From an uncultured Actinomyces sp. (GTDB taxonomy: Bacteria; Actinomycetota; Actinomycetes; Actinomycetales; Actinomycetaceae), in assembly GCA_938030835.1 (NCBI GenBank), contig CALHID010000324.1, forward strand, positions 1-5,807: a DNA stretch of 5,807 nucleotides. The letters run 5' to 3'. Below the pieces are notes generated by a model. The model had not been told where the DNA came from. It saw nothing but the letters and a program-made list of their open reading frames with translations, and searched no databases. Below are positions 1 through 5,328 of this stretch, piece after piece. Positions within the stretch are counted from its first letter, which is position 1. Every line of letters starts with the position of its first letter. Position numbers and translations under genes: made by a program.

Positions 1-2
1 GC

Positions 3-287
3 GCCGGGCGGATGGGGGAGGCGCCGCTTACGCACCTGCTACGGCCCCGGCAATCCTACCCACGCCACCTCGGTGAACTTGTCTGGCTCTACCAACCCAG
101 CCACCAGCCTCGGCCGAGGTGTGCACAGGAAGTGCCCGCGCAGACCGAAGAATCCCGCGCCCTTTCGCTCGAACTCAAACGCCGAGGCTTCGTTTTTATT
201 GGCCCGGTAACCGCATTAGCCCTGATGAGCGCGATTGGGATCGCGAACACCGACATTATTGGCACGTGGAAACGGCCCTTGAATTAA
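3..287 (+). CDS. tag: DNA-3-methyladenine glycosylase I (Tag family), 3' end only, possibly frameshifted
   Basis: Tag enzymes remove 3-methyladenine from alkylated DNA in base excision repair. The reading frame is open from the left edge to TAA at 285-287, so only the C-terminal part is visible. From about position 81 it reads LVWLYQP, then a proline/arginine stretch, EVPAQTEES, LELKRRGFVFIGP and ALMSAIGIAN. This is the order seen in Tag: the (F/L)(I/V)W strand, the T-x-x-S segment, the LKxRGFxFxGP core and the MQAxG(L/I)VN helix. Two things are odd. Codons before about position 75 do not look like Tag in this frame, while the +1-shifted frame does better (AAYAPATAPAIL, then a stop), which suggests a frameshift. 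The terminal zinc-site motif DHxxxC reads TDIIGT, without His or Cys. It may be a pseudogene or a diverged homolog; the family assignment is firmer than functionality. It is followed after 60 bases by another glycosylase-family gene. Confidence 0.68.
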   Translation, partial: AGRMGEAPLTHLLRPRQSYPRHLGELVWLYQPSHQPRPRCAQEVPAQTEESRALSLELKRRGFVFIGPVTALALMSAIGIANTDIIGTWKRPLN

Positions 288-347
288 AGGGGAGCGAGCT
301 TCGTTGAGGTCGCTGCGGTCGAATAGGAACGGGTCTAGAGTGGAAAT

Positions 348-947
348 ATGACTCCAGAGATTACTGATCCGAGGTTTAAAGCAATCGCAGAGGAAATCCG
401 GAAAGACCCGGAAAATGCCTCATTTACAAAGCGCGGTATTGACCCGCTCTTCTTCGCTGGACCCGAATGCCGGATCATGATCGTCGGCCAAGCTCCCGGC
501 CGCGTCGCCGAGGAAAGCGGCATCGTCTGGAACGACCGCAGCGGTGATCGACTGCGCGAATGGATGGGGATCGATCGCGATACCTTCTATAACTCGGGGA
601 AACTGGCCATTGTTCCCATGGACTTCTACTTCCCGGGCACTGGAAAAAGCGGCGATCTGCCCCCGCGCAAAGACTTTGCGGATAAATGGCACCCGCGTCT
701 GCTGGAGCTCATGCCTGACCTGAAGCTCACTATTCTGGTCGGCTCCTACGCGACAAAGCGCTATCTGCAGCTCAAATCTTCGGCCTCGCTCACGCAGGTC
801 GTCAAGGACTACCGCGACTATCTGCCGGAGTATTTCCCGCTCGTGCACCCATCGCCTCGTAACCAAATCTGGATGAAGAAGAACCCCTGGTTTGACCAGA
901 CCGTCATTCCGGATCTGCAAGAGCTTGTCGCGCAGATTATGAAGTGA
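348..947 (+). CDS. Uracil-DNA glycosylase superfamily protein
   Basis: A 199-residue cytosolic protein of the uracil-DNA glycosylase fold (COG1573-like), expected to excise uracil or another damaged base from DNA. Motif 1 is GQAPGRVAEESG at residues 47-58, the water-activating loop region. IVWNDRSGDRL (59-69) and PGTGKSGDLPPR (96-107) are typical of a subfamily usually annotated only as 'uracil-DNA glycosylase family protein'. Motif 2, the DNA-intercalating loop, is HPSPRNQ at 167-173. There is a single cysteine (Cys41), so the 4Fe-4S cluster of family 4 and 5 enzymes is absent. The start is well fixed: an in-frame TAG at 336-338 lies just upstream and no other start codon intervenes. The Shine-Dalgarno sequence is weak (GTGGA close to the ATG). 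It lies 60 bases after the Tag fragment on the same strand, suggesting a small repair unit. Glycosylase activity of this subfamily is inferred from the fold, not shown by the sequence. Confidence 0.88.
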   Translation: MTPEITDPRFKAIAEEIRKDPENASFTKRGIDPLFFAGPECRIMIVGQAPGRVAEESGIVWNDRSGDRLREWMGIDRDTFYNSGKLAIVPMDFYFPGTGKSGDLPPRKDFADKWHPRLLELMPDLKLTILVGSYATKRYLQLKSSASLTQVVKDYRDYLPEYFPLVHPSPRNQIWMKKNPWFDQTVIPDLQELVAQIMK

Positions 948-965
948 CTTTCTAAGCGAGTTCTG

Positions 966-997
966 TTTCCCCGAAGGCAGTGATGTCTTTGGGGAAA
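966..997. terminator. Stem-loop between convergent genes, probable (bidirectional) terminator
   Basis: Positions 966-976 pair with 987-997 to give an 11-base-pair stem (TTTCCCC with GGGGAAA, then one G-T wobble and AAG with CTT) around a 10-base loop. It lies 19 bases after the stop of the glycosylase-family gene and 16 bases beyond the stop of the opposing methyltransferase gene. On the plus strand it is followed by TCTTTAT, a weak T run; on the minus strand there is no T run. The placement between convergent stops makes terminator the natural reading, better supported for the plus-strand gene. Confidence 0.65.
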
Positions 998-1013
998 TCT
1001 TTATCCACGATTG

Positions 1014-1886
1014 TTACTCCCACTCGCTTCCGTTCGTGCGCCAGCCAATGAAAGTCCAAACCACGGGGAGCGGGTAATTCAAAACCCACTGTGTCTGGGA
1101 TGAATACGTCTGAGGTGAGTCGCTGTGATCGTCAGAAAGACCGTTCGCAGGCTGCACTGCCGGAACCTTAACGAAATGATCGCGTGCATAGGCGTCGAAC
1201 AAACGTTGCTCACGCGGAGTGAAAGGCTCGGGCCGCGCTAAACGACGTAGATCGGCCCTGGCCTCGTCAAAGGAATTGAAACGCATGGGCCGGTAGGTGT
1301 TCGTTGTGGCGGTGACAGGAATACGGCCGAGGTAACGCAGGGCGCGCATGACCTCGGGGACTGTACTGGGGCGCTTCGCTTTGCGACCGAGGTAGGTCAA
1401 GAGCCTGGGATCCGATGATGGTGGAAGGCTATTCGGAACGACTACTGCGGCCTTGACTCGCGCTGCGGCGTCAAGCTTCGTGATGCGGCTGAGAATGTTG
1501 TCGCTCATTAGAGACCTTGAGGCAAAAGCGCAGTCGACGCTGTTTATCCCCAAACCGGCTTGGCTCCAGTTTTCGTCCCAAGCAAGGAGATGCGAGGTAA
1601 TAGGAAGGTTTTCGGCAGCGGCGCGCTGGTCGAGGATTGCCAGCATGGCCTCGGCAAAATCGCACGCGTGGACGTGGTGGCCGGCCCTGGCAAGGGGAAC
1701 GGCAAGAGTGCCCGTCGCGCAGCCCATATCCAAAATCGTGTTGCCGGGTGCGGGGGAGAGTAGATCCATGAGCCAGAGTTCATAGTCTTCGGTCGCGTAA
1801 CGGGTAAAAGTCGCTGCCCGTTTGTTCCAGTAGTCTGCCGAGTCGCGGTTGATTGAAGCAGTGTGCGGACTGTGATCATGTGACAT
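1014..1886 (-). CDS. Class I SAM-dependent methyltransferase
   Basis: A 290-residue soluble protein that transfers a methyl group from S-adenosylmethionine to an unknown substrate. An N-terminal YWNKRA segment (19-24) is of the kind found before the Rossmann fold in small-molecule methyltransferases. Motif I, the SAM-binding glycine loop, is ILDMGCATGT at 51-60. The acidic residue after strand 2 is Asp76 in HACDFAEAML (73-82). A motif IV-like strand, SVDCAFASRSL, lies at 116-126. The C-terminal half (about 160-290) carries no motif I can name; residues 245-265 are Ser/Asp/Gln-rich and likely flexible, before a final hydrophobic strand, VVWTFIGW (275-282). The start has a good ribosome site on the minus strand: AAAGGA at 1900-1895, 8 bases from the ATG. 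It is transcribed alone, convergent with the glycosylase-family gene and divergent from the threonine aldolase gene. The neighbours do not identify its substrate. Confidence 0.87.
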   Translation of the reverse strand: MSHDHSPHTASINRDSADYWNKRAATFTRYATEDYELWLMDLLSPAPGNTILDMGCATGTLAVPLARAGHHVHACDFAEAMLAILDQRAAAENLPITSHLLAWDENWSQAGLGINSVDCAFASRSLMSDNILSRITKLDAAARVKAAVVVPNSLPPSSDPRLLTYLGRKAKRPSTVPEVMRALRYLGRIPVTATTNTYRPMRFNSFDEARADLRRLARPEPFTPREQRLFDAYARDHFVKVPAVQPANGLSDDHSDSPQTYSSQTQWVLNYPLPVVWTFIGWRTNGSEWE

Positions 1887-1996
1887 GAGTAGTGTCCTTT
1901 AGCGGTCTGGCGGCGTCTTTACCTGGTCACCATGATAGATGCGGGTGTGTACTCGGCGTGTTATTCCTAAGGTAAAAAGCGTGCAATAATTGTGCA
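1887..1996. promoter_or_regulatory. Divergent intergenic region between methyltransferase and threonine aldolase genes
   Basis: These 110 bases must contain the minus-strand promoter of the methyltransferase gene and probably the plus-strand promoter of the aldolase gene. Visible elements are: a minus-strand TATCAT box (about 1938-1933) without a clear -35; a 9-base palindrome TGGTCACCA at 1924-1932; TTTACCT (1918-1924) matched by its reverse complement AGGTAAA (1970-1976); and the direct repeat GTGCAAT at 1981-1987 and 1992-1998. No operator can be assigned to a known regulator. The promoter role is inferred from gene orientation. Confidence 0.55.
1985..1990 (+). promoter_or_regulatory. Putative -10 box placing transcription start at the aldolase ATG
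   Basis: AATAAT at 1985-1990 differs from TATAAT at the first base and ends 6 bases before the ATG at 1997, the usual distance from -10 to transcription start. The nearest purine-rich AAGG (1969-1972) is more than 20 bases from the ATG, too far to act as a ribosome site. Together these suggest a leaderless message. The expected -35 region (about 1961-1967, TTATTCC) matches poorly, so the promoter is tentative. Confidence 0.35.
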
Positions 1997-3043
1997 ATGA
2001 CTAATCCCGCTGTGATCCCGAATTTCTCCAGTGACTATCAAGAAGGCGCACACCAAAAAGTATTGGACGCCTTGGTCGCCACCAATATGGAGCAATCAAG
2101 CGGTTACGGTACCGACCAGCACTGCGAACACGCGCGCGACCTGATCCGCGCGGCCTGCGAAGCTCCCAATGCAGACGTTCACTTCCTGGTCGGTGGAACC
2201 CAAACAAATGCCACGATCATTGACGCGATCTTGCTGCCCTGGCAGGGAGTCATTGCTCCCCACACCGGACACATCAACATGCACGAGGCCGGAATCGTTG
2301 AACGCGGCGGTCACAAGATCCTCGACATTCCCGCGAAAGAAGGCAAGATCACGGCCGCAAACGTCATTCGTGTGTGCGACGCGTGGGAAGGCGACGGTGC
2401 GCGCGACCATATGATCGCCCCGGCGCTGGTTTACATTTCCCAGCCCACTGAGTACGGGACCCTGTACTCGCTTCAAGAGCTCGAGGATATTTCCGCTGCT
2501 TGCCGCGAGCGTGGCTTGAAGCTTTTTGTCGATGGCGCTCGTTTGGCGTATTCGCTGGCTTCGCCGGCAAATGACGTCTCGATGGCTGACCTAGCGCGAC
2601 TCTCTGATGTGTTTTACATCGGCGGTACCAAGTGCGGAACCCTTTTCGGCGAGGCTGTCGTCATCCCCGACGGTGGGTCGATCCGTCAATTCGTCACGCA
2701 GATGAAGCAACATGGTGCGCTGCTTGCGAAGGGCCGCCTCTTGGGTGTCCAGTTCGAGGCCCTGTTTGAGGATGACCTGTATTCGACGATTGGTCAGCCG
2801 GGCGTTGCCGCCACTAAGCGAATCCGCGAAGCTCTGATCCGCGCGGGCTATGTGGTCACCATGGATTCTCCGACGAACTTGACCTTTGTCGCCCTCGATC
2901 AGGCGGGACATGAGCGTTTGTCGCGGAAGGTCCGCTATGGCATTTGGGAGACACTGCCCGATGGCCGCCTGCTGGCGCGCTTCTGCACGTCGTGGGGAAC
3001 TCCCGAAGAAGATGTGAAAGCATTCGAAGAGGCCCTTGCCTGA
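1997..3043 (+). CDS. Low-specificity L-threonine aldolase (beta-eliminating lyase family)
   Basis: A 348-residue cytosolic PLP enzyme (COG2008, fold-type I) that cleaves L-threonine or L-allo-threonine to glycine and acetaldehyde. The N-terminus begins directly with the family's FSSDYQEGAH (10-19) and EQSSGYGTD (32-40) segments, which supports this ATG. GGTQTN (66-71) is the phosphate-binding turn region. PHTGHINMHEAG (88-99) contains the histidines that stack on the cofactor. VDGARLA (178-184) gives Asp179, which contacts the pyridine nitrogen. IGGTKCG (208-214) carries the likely Schiff-base Lys212. RFCTSW (328-333) matches the C-terminal domain that binds the substrate carboxylate through arginine. 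Length is normal for the family and nothing is missing. No Shine-Dalgarno site is in range, so it may be translated leaderless. It lies 67 bases upstream of the nitroreductase gene on the same strand, possibly in one operon. Related beta-eliminating lyases are the main alternative. Confidence 0.9.
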   Translation: MTNPAVIPNFSSDYQEGAHQKVLDALVATNMEQSSGYGTDQHCEHARDLIRAACEAPNADVHFLVGGTQTNATIIDAILLPWQGVIAPHTGHINMHEAGIVERGGHKILDIPAKEGKITAANVIRVCDAWEGDGARDHMIAPALVYISQPTEYGTLYSLQELEDISAACRERGLKLFVDGARLAYSLASPANDVSMADLARLSDVFYIGGTKCGTLFGEAVVIPDGGSIRQFVTQMKQHGALLAKGRLLGVQFEALFEDDLYSTIGQPGVAATKRIREALIRAGYVVTMDSPTNLTFVALDQAGHERLSRKVRYGIWETLPDGRLLARFCTSWGTPEEDVKAFEEALA

Positions 3044-3072
3044 ATAGGCATCGAATTACTGAGAAAAGACAC

Positions 3073-3089
3073 GCCCCTGAGTGCGGGGC
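3073..3089 (+). other. Short GC hairpin upstream of the nitroreductase ribosome site
   Basis: GCCCC (3073-3077) can pair with GGGGC (3085-3089) around a 7-base loop. No T run follows; instead the GGAGG ribosome site begins 4 bases later. It is therefore not a standard intrinsic terminator. It could be a 5' leader hairpin, a processing site in an aldolase-nitroreductase message, or chance. Confidence 0.3.
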
Positions 3090-3092
3090 AGT

Positions 3093-3097
3093 GGAGG
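3093..3097 (+). promoter_or_regulatory. Ribosome binding site for the nitroreductase gene
   Basis: GGAGG at 3093-3097 is followed by 13 bases before the ATG at 3111, a long spacing. The in-frame GTG at 3081 lies upstream of this site, so the ribosome site argues for starting at 3111. Confidence 0.6.
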
Positions 3098-3110
3098 TAT
3101 CACGAATCCG

Positions 3111-3854
3111 ATGAGTACTCACGCTGATGCTAATTTCAGCTCTGCTGACTTCTCCGCACTTACGGCCTCGCGCCGCTCGATCCGCGCATACACAGCCCAG
3201 CAGATTCCACAGGACATCTTGGACGCGATCCTCGAGGACGCAACAACTGCCCCCAGCTGGTCCAATACCCGCGCCTTCCGCGTCGCATTGGCAACGGGGG
3301 AGCGCGCGGATCGCCTGCGCGAAGAATACGTGCGTCGTTTCAACCAAACCTTGGATATCCAGCACCACAAGCGCTTCGCGACGATCAAAACCGCACTCAA
3401 GCGCGAGCTTCCCGATGGTGATTTCCCCGTCTGGAAGCCCTACCCGAAGGAACTTCGAGCCCCTCAGGTCGAAGTCGCAAAGCTAGTCTACGGAGCATAC
3501 GGCGTCGAGCGCCGCGACTATGAAGGCCGTGACAACGCGAACCGTCGAAATGTGTCTGCCTTCAACGCGCCCGTCATGGGCTTTGTCTTCGTCCACGAAA
3601 ACATGCTCCCGTGGAGCGCAATGGACGCCGGCCTCATGCTGCAAACCCTGTTTCTTTCAGCAAAAGCCCACGGCGTCGACTCGTGCGCAATCGGTGTGCT
3701 CTCGGCTTGGCGCGGTCCGGTCGAGCAGGAGTTCGAGATTCCTCAGCACTACAAGCTCATCACTGGTTTCTGCTTGGGCTACGCAGACACCGAAGCCCCA
3801 ATCAATCAGGTCAACGCACCCCGTCCGCCAATCCAGCTCCTCGAGGGGAAGTAA
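3111..3854 (+). CDS. Nitroreductase family protein (FMN-dependent)
   Basis: A 247-residue flavoprotein of the nitroreductase fold, which typically uses FMN and NAD(P)H to reduce nitroaromatics, quinones or other electrophiles; its natural substrate cannot be told from sequence. FMN-phosphate residues are in SRRSIRAY (20-27). APSWSNTRAFRV (47-58) is the family's second FMN and dimer segment. FNAPVMGFVFV (151-161) and DAGLMLQTLFLSAKAHGVDS (172-191) are the central strand and helix that pack on the flavin. FCLGYADTEAPIN (220-232) plus the final PRPP (237-240) form the C-terminal arm. The start is set at ATG 3111 because GGAGG at 3093-3097 precedes it; the GTG at 3081 would add ten residues unlike the family. 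The stop TAA (3852-3854) is 2 bases from the GTG of the YkvI gene, whose ribosome site lies inside this gene's last codons. The two are almost certainly cotranscribed, likely with translational coupling. Confidence 0.9.
   Translation: MSTHADANFSSADFSALTASRRSIRAYTAQQIPQDILDAILEDATTAPSWSNTRAFRVALATGERADRLREEYVRRFNQTLDIQHHKRFATIKTALKRELPDGDFPVWKPYPKELRAPQVEVAKLVYGAYGVERRDYEGRDNANRRNVSAFNAPVMGFVFVHENMLPWSAMDAGLMLQTLFLSAKAHGVDSCAIGVLSAWRGPVEQEFEIPQHYKLITGFCLGYADTEAPINQVNAPRPPIQLLEGK
3843..3849 (+). promoter_or_regulatory. Ribosome binding site deciding the GTG start of the first YkvI gene
   Basis: GAGGGGA at 3843-3849 lies 7 bases before GTG 3857, an ideal spacing, and sits within the last codons of the nitroreductase gene. 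It decides for the GTG start over the in-frame ATG at 3611, which would lie deep inside the nitroreductase gene. The resulting N-terminus aligns residue for residue with the ATG start of the downstream paralog. Confidence 0.85.
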
Positions 3855-3856
3855 GC

Positions 3857-5191
3857 GTGCCCAAACAGTACCTCTCTGTCGCATTCGCTTACGTTGGCGT
3901 CGTTATTGGCGCGGGCCTTGCCAGCGGTCAAGACCTTCTGCAGTACTTCCTCTCTTTCGGAGCGAAGGGCTTGATCGGTATTGCTGTCCTTGGCGTCCTC
4001 AACATCGTCTTTGGTGTTGTGGCCCTGCAGCTTGGGTCCTACTACCGATCAGGCCACCACGACGAAGTCTTTGAACGCATCGCTCCGCCGCTGGTCCGTC
4101 GCATGATTGACGTCGTTCTGGTCTTTTCGGGCTTCGCGATGGGTTCCGTCATGCTCTCTGGCGCGGGAGCGAACCTAGAACAGCAGTTTGGAATCCCGGC
4201 CTGGGCGGGCAGCGCGATCTGTGCAGTTCTTGTTGTCGTGACTGCTTTCCTTGACTTTGATCGCATCATGAAAGTTATCGGGGTCTTCACCCCGATGATC
4301 ATTGTTGCCATCAGCATCTTGACGGTCTACTCGCTGCTCCGCAACCATCCCGGAGTTGCACAGCTCAACGCTGCCGCGCAAAACGTCACCCCCGCACTTC
4401 CGAACCTGTGGCTCTCGACAATCAATTACTTCGCACTCTGCGTGGTCAACGGTGTCGCAATGGCTTTCGTTCTGGGAGGTTCGGTCCTACGCATTGATGT
4501 TGCGCGCAAGGCCGGTCGACTTGGTGGTGCGCTGATCGCCCTCGTTATCGCAGCCGACGCCGTGACGCTTTTCCTGAATATGGATCGCATCTGGGACGAG
4601 GGAGTTCCGACTTTGGAGATCGCCCGCGGCATTCACCCGGCCTTTGCGCTTCTGTATACGTTCATCATCTTCGCCCTGATCTACAACACGGTCTTTTCCC
4701 TGTTCTACTCGACCGCGCGCCGTTTCTCCGGGGGTTCAGATCAACGTATGCGAGTGATTCTGACAGGAGTGACCGCTTCGGGTTATGCAAACTCCCTGCT
4801 GGGCTTCAAGAAACTGGTCGGCGGGATGTATCCGATCATCGGTTACCTAGGTATCGCCCTTCTGCTGGTCCTTGCAATTGCGTGGCTACATCGCCGCGCC
4901 TCGGTAATCCGCGAAGAGAATCTGCGTCACAAGCTGATCCGTGTGCAAGTACGTAAGCATGCAGACGAGCTTGACTACACCGATGATGACCGCGCCGAAG
5001 CGCAGCGTCTTGCGCGAGCCTCCGTCGTTGATGGCGCAGCATTGCGCCGCGATGCCGATTCAATTGCCGAGCAGATCGTCGCTACCCAAGATGACGTTGC
5101 CACCTACGCGCTCACTCAGTTGCCCGTTGACGAGGACCTGGTCGCCGAGCAGATTGCCGAGGCCTTGCCGGATTCCACGGACAGCAAGTAG
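3857..5191 (+). CDS. YkvI family integral membrane protein with charged C-terminal tail
   Basis: A 444-residue cytoplasmic-membrane protein of the YkvI family (COG3949), a poorly characterised group related to APC/LeuT-fold secondary transporters; substrate unknown. The first helix contains the family signature AYVGVVIGAGLASGQ (11-25), a glycine-broken helix as in sodium- or proton-coupled amino acid carriers. About ten hydrophobic segments can be seen, roughly at 6-30, 36-60, 82-104, 116-131, 138-160, 184-211, 222-240, 258-284, 298-314 and 323-344. Other family-like blocks are FLDFDRIMKVIGVFTP (131-146) and YNTVFSLFYSTARRF (276-290). The last about 98 residues (347-444) are hydrophilic, first basic (IREENLRHKLIRVQVRKH), then strongly acidic with AEQI at 404-407 and 430-433; a YkvI core of about 350 residues normally lacks such a tail. 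The start is GTG 3857, with an excellent ribosome site and 2 bases after the nitroreductase stop. A paralog follows 137 bases downstream. Confidence 0.87.
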   Translation: MPKQYLSVAFAYVGVVIGAGLASGQDLLQYFLSFGAKGLIGIAVLGVLNIVFGVVALQLGSYYRSGHHDEVFERIAPPLVRRMIDVVLVFSGFAMGSVMLSGAGANLEQQFGIPAWAGSAICAVLVVVTAFLDFDRIMKVIGVFTPMIIVAISILTVYSLLRNHPGVAQLNAAAQNVTPALPNLWLSTINYFALCVVNGVAMAFVLGGSVLRIDVARKAGRLGGALIALVIAADAVTLFLNMDRIWDEGVPTLEIARGIHPAFALLYTFIIFALIYNTVFSLFYSTARRFSGGSDQRMRVILTGVTASGYANSLLGFKKLVGGMYPIIGYLGIALLLVLAIAWLHRRASVIREENLRHKLIRVQVRKHADELDYTDDDRAEAQRLARASVVDGAALRRDADSIAEQIVATQDDVATYALTQLPVDEDLVAEQIAEALPDSTDSK

Positions 5192-5317
5192 TTTCTCCAT
5201 TCGAACGAACTCGTAGCTTTCTTTCTTCTTTTGTGATTCAGTCGACATAATTCTGCGGCCTAGTAGCTTACCCTGTACGGTGAAAATAGACCTTGGCCGT
5301 GATATTTATTGGCAATC

Positions 5318-5322
5318 GGAAG
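5318..5322 (+). promoter_or_regulatory. Ribosome binding site for the second YkvI gene
   Basis: GGAAG at 5318-5322 is followed by 6 bases before ATG 5329. The 137-base gap upstream (5192-5328) opens with a T-rich stretch (5217-5232), then a CATAAT box at 5246-5251 with no good -35. A separate promoter for this gene is possible but not demonstrated. Confidence 0.55.
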
Positions 5323-5328
5323 AAGACC

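Noticed and set aside
420..920. Minus-strand open frame of 166 codons opposite the glycosylase-family gene
   Set aside because: It lies entirely within a gene with clear family motifs, shows no recognisable motif itself, and is explained by the GC-biased codon pattern of the plus-strand gene.
3081..3110. GTG start at 3081 for the nitroreductase
   Set aside because: It lies upstream of the GGAGG site and inside the hairpin, and would add ten Gly/Arg/Pro-rich residues not expected in the family.
2856..3368. Minus-strand open frame of 170 codons across the aldolase-nitroreductase junction
   Set aside because: It overlaps two strongly supported plus-strand genes and its translation is a low-information Arg/Ser/Cys-rich sequence typical of antisense shadows.
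3611..3856. In-frame upstream extension of the first YkvI gene to an ATG at 3611
   Set aside because: It would add 82 residues that overlap the well-supported nitroreductase gene in another frame and are not hydrophobic. The GTG at 3857 has an ideal ribosome site and aligns with the start of the paralog.
3520..4074. Plus-strand open frame of 184 codons overlapping the nitroreductase and YkvI genes
   Set aside because: Its product is a Ser/Arg/Thr-rich sequence with no motif and covers parts of two real genes in a different frame.
5192..5240. Intrinsic terminator after the first YkvI gene
   Set aside because: There is a T-rich stretch at 5217-5232, but the only nearby inverted repeat (TTCG with CGAA, 2-base gap) is too short and tight to form a stable stem.
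5246..5251. CATAAT as a -10 promoter box for the second YkvI gene
   Set aside because: The region 17 bases upstream (TTCTTC, 5223-5228) is a poor -35 match, so this cannot be told from chance without transcript data.
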